64,000 bases of DNA from Marivirga aurantiaca (GCF_016679925.1 NZ_JAEQBW010000005.1:62001-126000), one strand, 5' to 3'; numbered from the stretch's first letter, positions 52,483 through 62,628 are shown. Translations and numbers: made by a program. Notes: a model not told the origin generated them from the letters alone.

Positions 52483-54798
52483 ATGAGAAGAATATTCACA
52501 TCAATTTTGATGCTCTTTGCTTTGTCCTCAATAGCACAGGAGTACCAAAACCAGGGAAAATTTGAACAACTTGACAATATGTTACGGTCGCCAAATGTGT
52601 ACCGTACAGCTTCAGGTGCACCGGGTCATATGTATTGGCAACAAAGAGCCGATTATAACATAGATGTTACACTAGATGAAAAGAACAATAGGATTACGGG
52701 TTCTGAAACCATTACTTACACCAATAACTCCCCTGACGGGCTATCTTATTTATGGGTACAGCTTGACCAAAACATGAGAGCAAAAGATAGTGAATCTTAT
52801 AGCTCCTCAGAGTCTTCAGTTCCGGATAAAGCCAGTGAAGGCCAAATAGACCGGATGATGGGCTATCCTGATTATGATGGAGGGCACAAAATTCAAAAAT
52901 TGGTAGATGCTGAAGGAAATCCCATGAACTACATCATTAACCAAACAATGATGCGAATAGATCTGGATGAACCTTTAAAAGCAGGTGAGTCAATCTCTTT
53001 TTCTATTGATTGGTATTATAACATTAATGACCGCGCCAGAATGGGTGGTCGTGGTGGTTACGATTATTTTGATGAAGATGGCAATACAGTTTACACTATC
53101 ACTCAATGGTTTCCAAGAATGGCGGTTTACAGCGATTTCGAAGGATGGCATAATAAGCAATTTTTAGGAAGTGGTGAATTTGCCTTGCCTTTTGGTGATT
53201 ATGAAGTAAATATTACAGTGCCTGCAGATCATATTGTAGCCTCCACAGGTGAGCTTCAGAACGAAGATGAAGTGCTTACTTCCACACAATTGGAAAGATG
53301 GAACAAATCAAAAACAGCTGATTTACCTGTACTTATTGTTAATAAAAAAGAAGCTGAGAAAGCTGAGAAAAATAAGGCCTCCGGAACTAAAGTATGGAAA
53401 TATAAAGCTGAAAATGTACGCGATTTTGCTTTTGGTTCTTCCAGGAAATTTATCTGGGACGCCATGGGAGTAGATATTGACGGCAAGACTGTAATGGCCA
53501 TGTCTTATTACCCAAAAGAAGCCTGGGGTTTGTGGGATAAATATTCCACAAGAGTAGTAGCTCACACTTTAGAGGTATATTCCAGGATGAGCATTCCTTA
53601 TCCATACCCGGTGGCTATTTCTGTAGAGGCAGCTAATGGTATGGAATATCCGATGATTTGCTTTAACTACGGCAGGCCGGCACCAGATGGCACCTATTCT
53701 GCCCGAACAAAATACGGCATGATAGGCGTAATTATTCACGAAGTAGGTCACAACTTTTTCCCTATGATTGTTAATTCCGATGAAAGGCAGTGGACCTGGA
53801 TGGACGAAGGACTCAATAGTTTTCTTCAATTCGTTGCTGAACAGGAATGGGAGCCCAACTATCCAAGTAGAAGGGGGCCGGCAGGAAATATTGTTTCTTA
53901 TATGAAAGGTGACAAAAGCAATATAAGACCTATTATGACCAATTCTGAAAATATTATTCAATTTGGAAACAACGCTTACGGAAAACCAGCTACTGCACTT
54001 AACATTCTGCGCGAAACTGTGATGGGCCGTGAGCTTTTTGATAAATCTTTTAAGACTTTTTCAGAAAGATGGGCATTCAAACATCCTACCCCTGATGATT
54101 TCTTCCGTACAATGGAAGATGCCTCAGCAGTAGATTTGGATTGGTTCTGGAGAGGGTGGTTTTATTCTACTGATCATGTGGATATTTCAATTGAAAATGT
54201 ACAATGGTTTAAATTAGATAGTAAAAACCCTGAGGTTGAAAATAAAACTAAGAGAGAACGCAGGGATAGAGAAGCCTACCACGTAACACCCGATAAAAAC
54301 AAAAAAGAAGGCGTGGTTACTGTAGTTGAAAAACATCCGGAATTAAAAGACTTCTACAACGAATGGGATGAATATGATGTGACAAGCGCAGACAAAAAAG
54401 CCTATAAAACTTTCCGGGCTTCTTTAAATGAAAAAGAAAAACAATTGATTGATGGCGGATACAATTTTTATGAAGTGCATTTTGAGAATAAAGGAGGGCT
54501 GGTAATGCCTATTATTGTGGAAATGACCTATAAAGACGGTAGCACGGAAACCAAGAAGTTACCTGCAGAAATTTGGAGAAAGTATGAAAATAAGGTAACC
54601 AAAGTATTTGTGACTCAAAAAGAAGTAGTGCAATTTCAAGTTGACCCAAAAAGAGAAACTGCTGATGTGGATGAAGAAAACAACTACTGGCCACCCCGTA
54701 GCCTTCCTAACAGATTCGAGCTTTACCAGTTAAGGCAGACCACCCCTCGTGGGCAGTCTCCTGCCGACAATGAAATGCGTAGGGCACAGGATAATTAA
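52483..54798 (+). CDS. M1-family zinc metallopeptidase, exported
   Basis: 771 residues. Signal peptide 1-19. Beta-sandwich N-domain to about 330, then the catalytic domain with GMEYPM (about 386-391, the GxMEN region with Tyr for Asn), HEVGH (419-423) and the third ligand Glu442 in WTWMDEGLN, so HExxH-x18-E is complete. The C-terminal domain (about 570-771) ends in a basic, proline- and arginine-rich tail. Probably a periplasmic or surface aminopeptidase for peptide use. Followed by a strong terminator. Confidence 0.92.
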   Translation: MRRIFTSILMLFALSSIAQEYQNQGKFEQLDNMLRSPNVYRTASGAPGHMYWQQRADYNIDVTLDEKNNRITGSETITYTNNSPDGLSYLWVQLDQNMRAKDSESYSSSESSVPDKASEGQIDRMMGYPDYDGGHKIQKLVDAEGNPMNYIINQTMMRIDLDEPLKAGESISFSIDWYYNINDRARMGGRGGYDYFDEDGNTVYTITQWFPRMAVYSDFEGWHNKQFLGSGEFALPFGDYEVNITVPADHIVASTGELQNEDEVLTSTQLERWNKSKTADLPVLIVNKKEAEKAEKNKASGTKVWKYKAENVRDFAFGSSRKFIWDAMGVDIDGKTVMAMSYYPKEAWGLWDKYSTRVVAHTLEVYSRMSIPYPYPVAISVEAANGMEYPMICFNYGRPAPDGTYSARTKYGMIGVIIHEVGHNFFPMIVNSDERQWTWMDEGLNSFLQFVAEQEWEPNYPSRRGPAGNIVSYMKGDKSNIRPIMTNSENIIQFGNNAYGKPATALNILRETVMGRELFDKSFKTFSERWAFKHPTPDDFFRTMEDASAVDLDWFWRGWFYSTDHVDISIENVQWFKLDSKNPEVENKTKRERRDREAYHVTPDKNKKEGVVTVVEKHPELKDFYNEWDEYDVTSADKKAYKTFRASLNEKEKQLIDGGYNFYEVHFENKGGLVMPIIVEMTYKDGSTETKKLPAEIWRKYENKVTKVFVTQKEVVQFQVDPKRETADVDEENNYWPPRSLPNRFELYQLRQTTPRGQSPADNEMRRAQDN

Positions 54799-54817
54799 TT
54801 CTAAATGTTAAAACCAC

Positions 54818-54850
54818 AAAAGCCAGCATGAAATAATCATGCTGGCTTTT
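54818..54850 (+). terminator. Rho-independent terminator after M1 peptidase gene
   Basis: AAAAGCCAGCATGA (54818-54831) and TCATGCTGGCTTTT (54837-54850) pair perfectly over 14 bases with an AATAA loop; two further T residues follow. It lies 20 bases past the stop codon. Confidence 0.93.
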
Positions 54851-55001
54851 TTATTCATGCCCATTCGGAAAAAATATAAAGGAAGATTAATATCTGGCCT
54901 AATCAATTGATTTTCAAATCATCAAACACATTATTAATAAATGTGAATTTAATTTAGTCCCTTTCAATTACTATATACACTATCAAAGAATCTCTAAATT
55001 T

Positions 55002-56210
55002 TCAATTCCCGTCCACGTAATCCTGCAAGTAACTAAATCTCTCTGTTAACTTACCATTTTCAGCAATAGTGGCATTCTTTATTACCTCCTCCGGATCATT
55101 GTTGAGCAAATGAGGCAACACTCTATCTATCATTTCCCGTCCAAAACTTTCTGACGCATCCCTTGGCAACTCACAGGGCAGGTTATCCACTGCCATTACT
55201 GTCAAATTACTTTCTACACTAAAAGGCGGCTCAAGTGTATCCGCATCAGGGTTATAGTCATAAATAGGATCATCAATAGTGGAAGGTTTTTTAGTGCTTG
55301 GAATAGAGCCCTCAATATCACATGTGATATCACCAATAACCCTCATTTTAAACTCTGCCCTAACAGCATCTTCTCTCTTGAACAAAACAGGTGCCCTTGG
55401 GTCCCAGAAGGCACAGGCTATTAATACATCAGCTACTTTGGCATATTTAAGGAAATCTGCACGGTAAGCTCCGGGATTTTTATGAAATTCTTCCCTGTTG
55501 AAATCTCCTCCTTCTTTTCGTTCATGATAATCATGGCTATTCAGCTGGGTAAACACAGGCCTCTCAAATCGCTCATTCAGAAATTCGAAAGGTGTTACTT
55601 TCAAAATACCCAGCCCATACATCACTTCAATGGCTCCCTTTGCCACTCTGCCTCCTCCGGTTATTGCTATTTTGATAGCTGGTAATTTCACTTTCTTGTA
55701 TTCCGATTGCATGTCAGCCAAATCATAACATTCATGCGCCCTTCTTAATTTGAATAGGTTATAGCGTTTTCCAAAGGTCCAAATAGTATTATAAGCTCCT
55801 ACTATTCCTGCAAACCTTCCGAAAGCCACTATTCGTTGTTTGGTTTTTGGGTCAAGCAAGCATTCATAATCAATTAACCTGATTTTTTTATCCAAAACTG
55901 CCCGTAACAAGTTCCGGTTATAAGCCTGCTCTTTGATAGTGTGGGAAAAAAAGAAATAGGTCTTTTCAGGAATCAGCTTTTCAATGGGTACTTCCTTTAC
56001 CCCAAGCAGTATTTCACAATCCGAAACATCATCCACCATTTTTAGGTCATTATGAATGAATTCATCTGCCTTAAAAACCCTTACATCACTTTTTTGGACT
56101 TTAATATTTACTCCAAATCTCTTTTCCACTTCCTTGGCTTGTGACGGGGTAAGGGGGCTTCTTTTGTCTATTGGAATTTTATCTTCCCTGATTATGGCAA
56201 TCTGCTTCAT
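55002..56210 (-). CDS. Saccharopine/alanine dehydrogenase-like oxidoreductase
   Basis: 402 residues. Two-domain Rossmann protein of the AlaDH/PNT and LYS1-type saccharopine dehydrogenase group: REDKIPIDKRSPLTPSQA (8-25) is the substrate-side start, FSHTIKEQ (about 88) follows, and the NAD loop is ITGGGRVAKGA (about 183-193). CAFWDPRAPVLF and DNLPCELPRDAS are typical of the lysine-forming saccharopine enzyme group. The substrate (saccharopine or alanine) is not decidable by eye. Monocistronic. Confidence 0.82.
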   Translation of the reverse strand: MKQIAIIREDKIPIDKRSPLTPSQAKEVEKRFGVNIKVQKSDVRVFKADEFIHNDLKMVDDVSDCEILLGVKEVPIEKLIPEKTYFFFSHTIKEQAYNRNLLRAVLDKKIRLIDYECLLDPKTKQRIVAFGRFAGIVGAYNTIWTFGKRYNLFKLRRAHECYDLADMQSEYKKVKLPAIKIAITGGGRVAKGAIEVMYGLGILKVTPFEFLNERFERPVFTQLNSHDYHERKEGGDFNREEFHKNPGAYRADFLKYAKVADVLIACAFWDPRAPVLFKREDAVRAEFKMRVIGDITCDIEGSIPSTKKPSTIDDPIYDYNPDADTLEPPFSVESNLTVMAVDNLPCELPRDASESFGREMIDRVLPHLLNNDPEEVIKNATIAENGKLTERFSYLQDYVDGN

Positions 56211-56382
56211 GTAAAAAATGCTTTATAAAATGATGTTTTCAAAGATAGAATTTAATCACACAAGTGCCTACAAACTAAAATTAAATCATTGAAAATTCCG
56301 TAAACTTCAGTAAGTAAAACGGACAACGAGATTGTAGTCTTTCTACCTTCAATGCGATAGTAAAAAATGCGAAATTTATCTA

Positions 56383-57021
56383 TCAGGAATGGTGCGAAAA
56401 CAACCCATGAACTTCAGTATCGATTTTACTGATAATCAAGGCGAAATCTTCTACATTTTTCAAATAATCCAATTGGTTGACATCAATAATAATGAGCTTG
56501 CCGATTTCATATTTCTTGATCCACTCTTCGTAATGCTGGTTTAAATTCTTCAAATAATCAATCCTGATACTCTCTTCATATGTCCGACCTCTTTTCTCAA
56601 TTTGGCCAACCAACTTTGGAATATCCGCCCTTAAATAAATAAGTAAATCAGGGGGAGTAATTACCGGAGCCATTGAATCAAACAACTCCAAATAATTGCG
56701 GTAATCCCTCTCGCTCATATTGCCTGATTGATGCAGGTTTTTAGCAAAAACGAAGCAATCTTCATAAATGGACCGATCCTGCACTACCGTGTGGTCATTC
56801 TCCCTGATCCTTTTTACCTGGTTAAGGCGGCTATTCAGGAAATACACTTGAAGGTGAAAAGACCATTGTTTCATATCACTATAAAAATCCTCTAAATAAG
56901 GATTTTCATCTACTGCTTCAAATTCCGTTTGCCAGCCGTAGTGATGAGCTAATTTTTTGGCAAGGCTGGTTTTACCGGCCCCTATATTTCCGGCTATGGC
57001 TATATGTTTAAGTTTCTGCAT
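56383..57021 (-). CDS. Deoxynucleoside kinase
   Basis: 212 residues, dNK/dGK-dAK fold. P-loop GNIGAGKT (11-18), ENPYLEDFY (40-48), DRSIYED (about 82-88, the conserved DRS), LID region with RGRTYEESI (about 144-152) and YLKNLNQHYEEWI. Phosphorylates deoxynucleosides for salvage with ATP. Base specificity cannot be read. Monocistronic, spaced from both neighbours. Confidence 0.92.
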   Translation of the reverse strand: MQKLKHIAIAGNIGAGKTSLAKKLAHHYGWQTEFEAVDENPYLEDFYSDMKQWSFHLQVYFLNSRLNQVKRIRENDHTVVQDRSIYEDCFVFAKNLHQSGNMSERDYRNYLELFDSMAPVITPPDLLIYLRADIPKLVGQIEKRGRTYEESIRIDYLKNLNQHYEEWIKKYEIGKLIIIDVNQLDYLKNVEDFALIISKIDTEVHGLFSHHS

Positions 57022-57187
57022 CTTTTATTTTTCGCATTACAAAAGTAAAAAAATCTTCCCGCCTATAGGTAGCATTCCTGATAAAAATATAAAATGAGAA
57101 ACAGCAACAATTTATAGCGAAACAGAGAAGTATAGCGTTGGACATATTCTCTCCAATAGCTTAATCTAATAAAATCAAGAACATAGC

Positions 57188-57859
57188 TCAACTACCTTCC
57201 TCTAGCGCCATTCTTAAAAACCGATTCAGTGGGTACGCTTTTAACAATTCATTGGCCACAAATTCAGTCAAATCATCTCTGAAAACTGTACTGATCGGAA
57301 ACTTCTGCATAAAATAAAATTGTTTGTTCAATAAGTATGGAATCTCCACTGCATGCTCCTTGAATGGAGTTTTTAAAATTTTATTCTTTGCCCCAAGAAT
57401 TTCCTGATAGCTATCTTTGAATGCTTTATCCTCAATAATCTTTTTAAGTTCAGCCTCATTATATAATATTTCCTGCCGCACTTTATAAAGACTGTCAGTA
57501 GTCAGCTCATACAAACCTCCTCCAACCCATAAGTGCTCAGCATCTAATTGGACATAGTATCCCGGATATTCCTCCTTTTTGGAAATCCTGGATATATAGG
57601 CTCCCACATTATTTTTATAAGGATTTTTATTTTTAGAAAAGCGGACATCCCTGTTGATTCGAAAAATAGCATTTTTGGCCTCGATCAAAATCTCGGGATC
57701 AAATTTTTGAATTTCAAGAATTAAATCCGTGACAAATTGTTTAAAAGCCACTTTTACATTCTTTTCATACCTGCCTCTATTTTCATCAAACCATGCTTTA
57801 TGATTGTTTGAAGCCAGTTCCGCAAAAAAATCAATGAAATCCTGATTAAAATACATCAT
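57188..57859 (-). CDS. DUF2461 family protein
   Basis: 223 residues. Conserved NHKAWFDENRGRYE (18-31), FRINRDVRFSKNKNPYKNNVGA (about 66-87) and GGGLYELTTDSLY (about 112) are the DUF2461 (TIGR02453) signature. Soluble, no signal. Function unknown; homologues are widespread in bacteria and fungi. It diverges from the dnaJ-like gene with about 80 bases between. Confidence 0.88.
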   Translation of the reverse strand: MMYFNQDFIDFFAELASNNHKAWFDENRGRYEKNVKVAFKQFVTDLILEIQKFDPEILIEAKNAIFRINRDVRFSKNKNPYKNNVGAYISRISKKEEYPGYYVQLDAEHLWVGGGLYELTTDSLYKVRQEILYNEAELKKIIEDKAFKDSYQEILGAKNKILKTPFKEHAVEIPYLLNKQFYFMQKFPISTVFRDDLTEFVANELLKAYPLNRFLRMALEEGS

Positions 57860-57904
57860 CTCTTATTTTAATAATTTGAACCAATATTAGCAATTAATTA
57901 TTGT

Positions 57905-57912
57905 TATGTTTG
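57905..57912 (+). promoter_or_regulatory. Possible -7 box of the DnaJ-TPR gene
   Basis: TATGTTTG fits TAnnTTTG exactly and predicts a start near 57918. It supports translation from TTG 57940 rather than 57901. The nearest TTTG upstream (57875-57878) is 26 bases away, longer than usual. Confidence 0.4.
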
Positions 57913-57939
57913 TTTAGAGAAACCAATAATTTCATCAAT

Positions 57940-59130
57940 TTGGATTATTATTATCAAATATTGGGCGTTAGTGAAAATGCAACCACGGCAGAGATAAAAT
58001 CCACTTATAAACGTCTGGCCAAACTCTATCATCCTGATATTAACCCCTCAATAAAAGCTGAGGAGCGTTTTAAATCTATTTCTGTAGCCTACAGCATTCT
58101 TGTAAAGCCTGAGTTAAGGCATAAGCATGATTTACAACTGGCGCAAGAAAGGCTTGATAAAGCCAGGCTTGCTTCCCTGCATTATAGAACTAACAATCCA
58201 CCTCTTGTCCGCCCTAAGTTCAATCCATATTACAGAGCTGCTACAACACCTATTAACCCGGAAGCAGAAAGGAAAGGAACATTTTACGCTTTAGGTATTA
58301 TAGGGTTGATTGCTTTCCTTCTTTACATTGGAATGATTGTGTCCGACTTCTACAGAGATCAAAGGGTCAAGAGTAAAATAAATGAATTCGATCACCAGGT
58401 AAGCCATGCGGATAGTTTGTTTTATGCTGGTAAAACACAGGCAGCATTAAACTTTATTGATGGCATAAAAGCCTCCTTCAGTGAAGAAACAGTATTAAAA
58501 AACCATGAAATCAATTACCTGAATTTCAGAAAGCAACAAGCAGATATTGATTATGAAAATCGGGCTTACCAGGATGCTTTATGGGGTTATTTGTTCTTCA
58601 TGGAATATACCGGCAAGCAAGACACAGATATGCTATATCGGCTGGCCATCTGTTATCGCAGTTTGAAAGAATCCGGAAAATCTATTTTCATTTTAAACAA
58701 CCTTTTAAATCAAGGTTTTAAGAGAATTCAGATTCTGGAACTTATTGCAAAAATTTATAAAGAGGATTTAAATGATAAAGAACTGGCATTACAGTATTAT
58801 CAGATGGGTTTACAGAATATTATTCAACGCTTCAAAGATATTTATGGTGAGGCTTACCGGTTATTGGTTTCAGCCGAAAGAACCCCACAAAGCTATAAAT
58901 CAATGTACTATGGTGCCGCTGAATTATATTTTCAGAAAAAAGACTACAATGAATCGTCAAATTTGTTTGAATGGGTGGTATTTTTTGAGCCTGAAAATAA
59001 AAAGGCCTATGAATACCTTGCATCCTCCTACCTTGAGCTAAATGACAAGAGCCAGGCATGTCAAATTCTCCATCGGGCCCGGAAAAATGGTATTGAATTA
59101 AATTTTGATAAACTAAAAACCTGTAATTAG
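57940..59130 (+). CDS. J-domain membrane protein with TPR repeats
   Basis: About 396 residues. No ATG opens this frame; TTG codons at 57901, 57910 and 57940 are possible. TTG 57940 gives the canonical J-domain opening (M)DYYYQILGVS and is preferred. J-domain 1-65 with HPD at 31-33; linker; one membrane helix (about 125-145); then a C-terminal TPR-like array from about 160 to 390. It could recruit DnaK to a membrane site. The M28 peptidase gene begins directly after its stop codon. Confidence 0.83.
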   Translation: MDYYYQILGVSENATTAEIKSTYKRLAKLYHPDINPSIKAEERFKSISVAYSILVKPELRHKHDLQLAQERLDKARLASLHYRTNNPPLVRPKFNPYYRAATTPINPEAERKGTFYALGIIGLIAFLLYIGMIVSDFYRDQRVKSKINEFDHQVSHADSLFYAGKTQAALNFIDGIKASFSEETVLKNHEINYLNFRKQQADIDYENRAYQDALWGYLFFMEYTGKQDTDMLYRLAICYRSLKESGKSIFILNNLLNQGFKRIQILELIAKIYKEDLNDKELALQYYQMGLQNIIQRFKDIYGEAYRLLVSAERTPQSYKSMYYGAAELYFQKKDYNESSNLFEWVVFFEPENKKAYEYLASSYLELNDKSQACQILHRARKNGIELNFDKLKTCN

Positions 59131-60363
59131 ATGCGCATTATACTCCTTACACTTTTTATCTTGTTTAATTGCTTCTCCGGATACTCTCAACGTGAGAAAG
59201 CCAGGCAACTAATAAGCATACTTGCCTCGGATTCTTTAGCCGGGCGGGGATATGTTGAAAATGGACAGGCAAAAGCCTCTGATTTTATTTCCAATGAATT
59301 AACCAACAATGGGGTTTCAAGCATTCAACAACATTTAACCTATAGTGTCAATACTTTCCCCGGTAATATTCAATTTAATGTGTTTTCCGAGAATGATGAA
59401 ATTGCTTATCAACCAGGAGTGGATTTTTTGATTCATCCGGCTTCAGGAAGTGTTAAATTTAAGAAAAAGACTATCATACAATTAACTGTGGATGAAATAG
59501 AAGGGATTTCTTCAAGGCTTAAGTCAAAAAGCGTTTATACTATTGAAAGAGATCAGGAAAATTCAGCAAAAATAAACGAATTCATTACTGAATTCCTGGA
59601 AAAGCCAACTTTCAAAAGTTCTTTATTAATAGTGCAGGATACTGGCAAACTTACCTGGTTTCCCTCCCAAACCCAAAGCGTAAATGCAGTCATTCTTCTG
59701 AGACCTGAGCTAAAATCGAAGCAAATAAATGCACATTGGAAGGCTGAATTAAAAAGACAATTTAGCTCAGCTAATATATTAGCTAAAATCTCTGGCAAAA
59801 GAAGTGATTCGGTAGTGATGTTTTCAGCACATTATGATCATTTAGGGAAAATGGGGGATGAAGCAATATTCCCCGGAGCCCACGACAATGCTTCAGGAGT
59901 AGCTATGCTGTTGACACTTTCAGAATATTTTGCAGACCACACTCCTGAATTTGATACCTATTTCCTCTTTACCACAGGGGAAGAACTAGGGCTTTTAGGA
60001 AGCTATTACTTTGTACAAAACCCTCTATTTGACTTAAGCAAAATCAAATTACTGATCAATCTGGACCTATTAGGCACTGGAGAAGAAGGAATTATGGTAG
60101 TAAATGCCAAAAAACATAAAAAGATATATGAACAAATGAAAACATTAAATGCTCATCATTTAATTCCTGAAATTAAAGCAAGGGGAGAAGCCTGCAACAG
60201 TGATCATTGCCTTTTTGATAAGAGTGGTGTTCCGGCTATTTACATCTATACTTTAGGTGGCAGAAAAGCCTACCACGATGTAGAAGACAAAGCTGAGGGA
60301 TTGAGTTTATATGGCTATGATGCCATTCAGCAATTAATTATTGATCTTTGTTTTCAACTTTAG
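59131..60363 (+). CDS. M28-family zinc peptidase, exported
   Basis: 410 residues. Signal peptide 1-20 (ending GYSQR). N-terminal region to about 215, then the M28 core: FSAHYDHLG (His about 233), GAHDNASGVA with bridging Asp, TGEELGLLGS with the general-base Glu and metal Glu, and a final HDVEDKAEG with the last His. Probably aminopeptidase in periplasm or outer face. ATG follows the upstream stop with no gap, so co-translated. Its stop overlaps the convergent glycosyltransferase stop. Confidence 0.9.
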   Translation: MRIILLTLFILFNCFSGYSQREKARQLISILASDSLAGRGYVENGQAKASDFISNELTNNGVSSIQQHLTYSVNTFPGNIQFNVFSENDEIAYQPGVDFLIHPASGSVKFKKKTIIQLTVDEIEGISSRLKSKSVYTIERDQENSAKINEFITEFLEKPTFKSSLLIVQDTGKLTWFPSQTQSVNAVILLRPELKSKQINAHWKAELKRQFSSANILAKISGKRSDSVVMFSAHYDHLGKMGDEAIFPGAHDNASGVAMLLTLSEYFADHTPEFDTYFLFTTGEELGLLGSYYFVQNPLFDLSKIKLLINLDLLGTGEEGIMVVNAKKHKKIYEQMKTLNAHHLIPEIKARGEACNSDHCLFDKSGVPAIYIYTLGGRKAYHDVEDKAEGLSLYGYDAIQQLIIDLCFQL

Positions 60364-61580
60364 GCACTTAGACTGAATATTGAACGGATTGCTGCCTCCT
60401 GTTTAAAATTTTTCCCTTCTATTACTTGTACAAAATGAGCACTCAAGTCTTCCCGGGAAAAAAATTGCTCTGCCACAGCCCTCGAGCTATTTTGATAGCT
60501 TTCCAACAATTCTTTGGAATGAATAAAAGGCTGTATTTTCTCCTTAAACTCTGTCGGGAAGTCAGAGTCAGCAAAAAAGCCTATATGTTTTTTCTCAACA
60601 AGCCCTCTGATCCAGCCCTGGATATTGGTAATAATTAATTTACCTGAAGCTATGGCATCAAAAAATTTGTTCGGGGAATTTGTACGTAAGATGGGTTTGT
60701 GTAAAAAAGATACATAGCAAGCATCTGTTACATTCATTACATCACGCACTTCTTCTTTTGTGCCATAGGGTATAAAAAAAACATTGTTCAACTGTTCAGC
60801 CTGCACATGCTTTTTAATTGCATCGAGGCCTGATCCTTCACCCATGATAAGAAATCTAATAGGAAGATCCGTTGAAATTTCAGCACATCTAATAAGGCTC
60901 ATCAAATCATTAACCGGGCCAATGGCACCAAAGTATGAGATAACGAATTTATCCTTAACCCCTAATTGAACTTCCAAATTCTCGTCTTTTTGCTTTACCC
61001 TTTCAAAAAAATGGCAATCGGCCATATTGGGAATTAAATCAACCGGAACATCCGTTACCAGTTTCTCAATATGATTGCGCATGCCAGGGGAAAGTGCAAT
61101 AATTCGCTCCGCTTTACTATAAATCCTCAATTCCAGTTTTCGCATGCTCCATTTCAAGAAAGGATTTTTGATTACTTTCATTTGAATGGGGGCCTCCGGC
61201 CATAAATCCCTTACCTCAAAAATATAAGGAAGATTAAATCGCTTTTTTACCCACAAGCCAATCAAACCAACAGTTAATGGGGTACTGCTTACAATACATT
61301 TATCAAAATCATGCCTACTCCTCAGATACTGCTTACTCAACAATACAAACTTTAGAAATGAAAGAACCCGGGCGGGGTAACTAAAATGGTTGGAATACTT
61401 CACTGGCAAATATACTACTTCAATTCCCTCAACAATTTTTTCCTTTCTGGCCTCATTATGGGAAGTTAGCATAGTTACCCGATGGCCATGTTTTAGTAAA
61501 GCCTTAGCCATATAGTAAGAGCGATTGGCACCACCCTCATCTGGTGTTTTGAAATATTGATGGATATAGAGTATATTCAT
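60360..61580 (-). CDS. GT4-family glycosyltransferase
   Basis: 406 residues, GT-B fold. N-domain with YFKTPDEGGANRSYYMAKAL (9-28), a glycine-rich acceptor loop, and C-domain with SYFGAIGPVND (about 210-220), GEGSGL, and FFDAIASGKLIITN (about 316-329). Relatives include WcaI/WbuB-type transferases of exopolysaccharide or lipopolysaccharide synthesis. No sugar genes are adjacent. Convergent with the M28 gene; stops overlap by three bases. Confidence 0.88.
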   Translation of the reverse strand: MNILYIHQYFKTPDEGGANRSYYMAKALLKHGHRVTMLTSHNEARKEKIVEGIEVVYLPVKYSNHFSYPARVLSFLKFVLLSKQYLRSRHDFDKCIVSSTPLTVGLIGLWVKKRFNLPYIFEVRDLWPEAPIQMKVIKNPFLKWSMRKLELRIYSKAERIIALSPGMRNHIEKLVTDVPVDLIPNMADCHFFERVKQKDENLEVQLGVKDKFVISYFGAIGPVNDLMSLIRCAEISTDLPIRFLIMGEGSGLDAIKKHVQAEQLNNVFFIPYGTKEEVRDVMNVTDACYVSFLHKPILRTNSPNKFFDAIASGKLIITNIQGWIRGLVEKKHIGFFADSDFPTEFKEKIQPFIHSKELLESYQNSSRAVAEQFFSREDLSAHFVQVIEGKNFKQEAAIRSIFSLSA

Positions 61581-61644
61581 TAAGTACTAAAATTACAGAA
61601 TATTGCCAGTATATAACTGAAAGCCTTTATCTTTATTCCCTTTG

Positions 61645-62628
61645 CTATGCAGGTTTTAAATTCTTGCTCCTAATATCCTCAATAATCATATCAGCATGTA
61701 CCCTGCTGTTTTCAATAAACCATTTATTGGTTTCCATACCTCCGCAAACTACTCCGGCCAAATAAATTCCAGCCACATTGGTTTCCATATTTTTGGGATT
61801 GTAAATGGGGGCATTAGGGTATTCCTTATTAATTTGAATGCCTATACTTTGGATAAAATTGTAATCAGGTTCGTAGCCTGTCATTGCTAAAATAAAATCC
61901 ATCTCAAGGGTAATATTCCCATCCGGAGTTCTGATATCTACTTCTCCTTGTCTAATTGCGGTTATTTCACTTTGGAAAAATGCTTTGATACTTCCCTCTT
62001 TTATTCGATTTTCAATATCAGGCTTAACCCAATATTTCACAGTATTCCTTATTTCATTTTCCCGAATAACCATAGTCACCTCTTTGGCTCCTTTCCTATA
62101 ACATTCCAGTGCTGCATCTACTGCAGAGTTTGCTGCACCAATTATTATCAGCCTTTGGTCATAATATGGGTGTGGTTCTTTGTAATAATGTGTAACCATT
62201 GGTAAACCTTCACCGGGGATACCCAGCATATGTGGCAAATCATAAAAGCCCGTTGCCAGAATCACATTTTCTGCATTTATCTCCTGTTTCTCAGTTTGTA
62301 CTAAAAAGCCATCCCCATTCTTCTCAACAGTTTTCACAGCATTATAAAGAGAAGTATTTAATTTTTTGAAAGATGCTACTCTTCTATAATATTCCAATGC
62401 CTCCATTCTGGTGGGCTTGGGATTATGGGAGATGAAAGGAATTTCTCCAATCTCTAATTTATCGGATGTGCTGAAAAAAGTCATCCCGTAAGGATAATGG
62501 TACAATGAATTAACAAGGGTGCCTTTGTCAACAATAATATGGGATAAGCCTGCCTCTTGTGCCTTTATGCCACAAGCAAGACCAATGGGGCCTGCACCAA
62601 TGATTACTACATCATAGTTTGATTGCAT
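61645..62628 (-). CDS. ypdA: YpdA-family bacillithiol disulfide reductase
   Basis: 327 residues. Two-dinucleotide-binding flavoprotein: FAD site VIIGAGPIGLA (9-19) and NADPH site IIGAANSAVDAA (about 162-173). HYPYGMTFFSTSDKLEIGEIPF (45-66) is the family signature. It lacks the CxxC of thioredoxin reductases, as expected for YpdA. It reduces bacillithiol disulfide with NADPH, which implies bacillithiol as the low-molecular-weight thiol (known of the family, not shown here). Confidence 0.9.
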   Translation of the reverse strand: MQSNYDVVIIGAGPIGLACGIKAQEAGLSHIIVDKGTLVNSLYHYPYGMTFFSTSDKLEIGEIPFISHNPKPTRMEALEYYRRVASFKKLNTSLYNAVKTVEKNGDGFLVQTEKQEINAENVILATGFYDLPHMLGIPGEGLPMVTHYYKEPHPYYDQRLIIIGAANSAVDAALECYRKGAKEVTMVIRENEIRNTVKYWVKPDIENRIKEGSIKAFFQSEITAIRQGEVDIRTPDGNITLEMDFILAMTGYEPDYNFIQSIGIQINKEYPNAPIYNPKNMETNVAGIYLAGVVCGGMETNKWFIENSRVHADMIIEDIRSKNLKPA

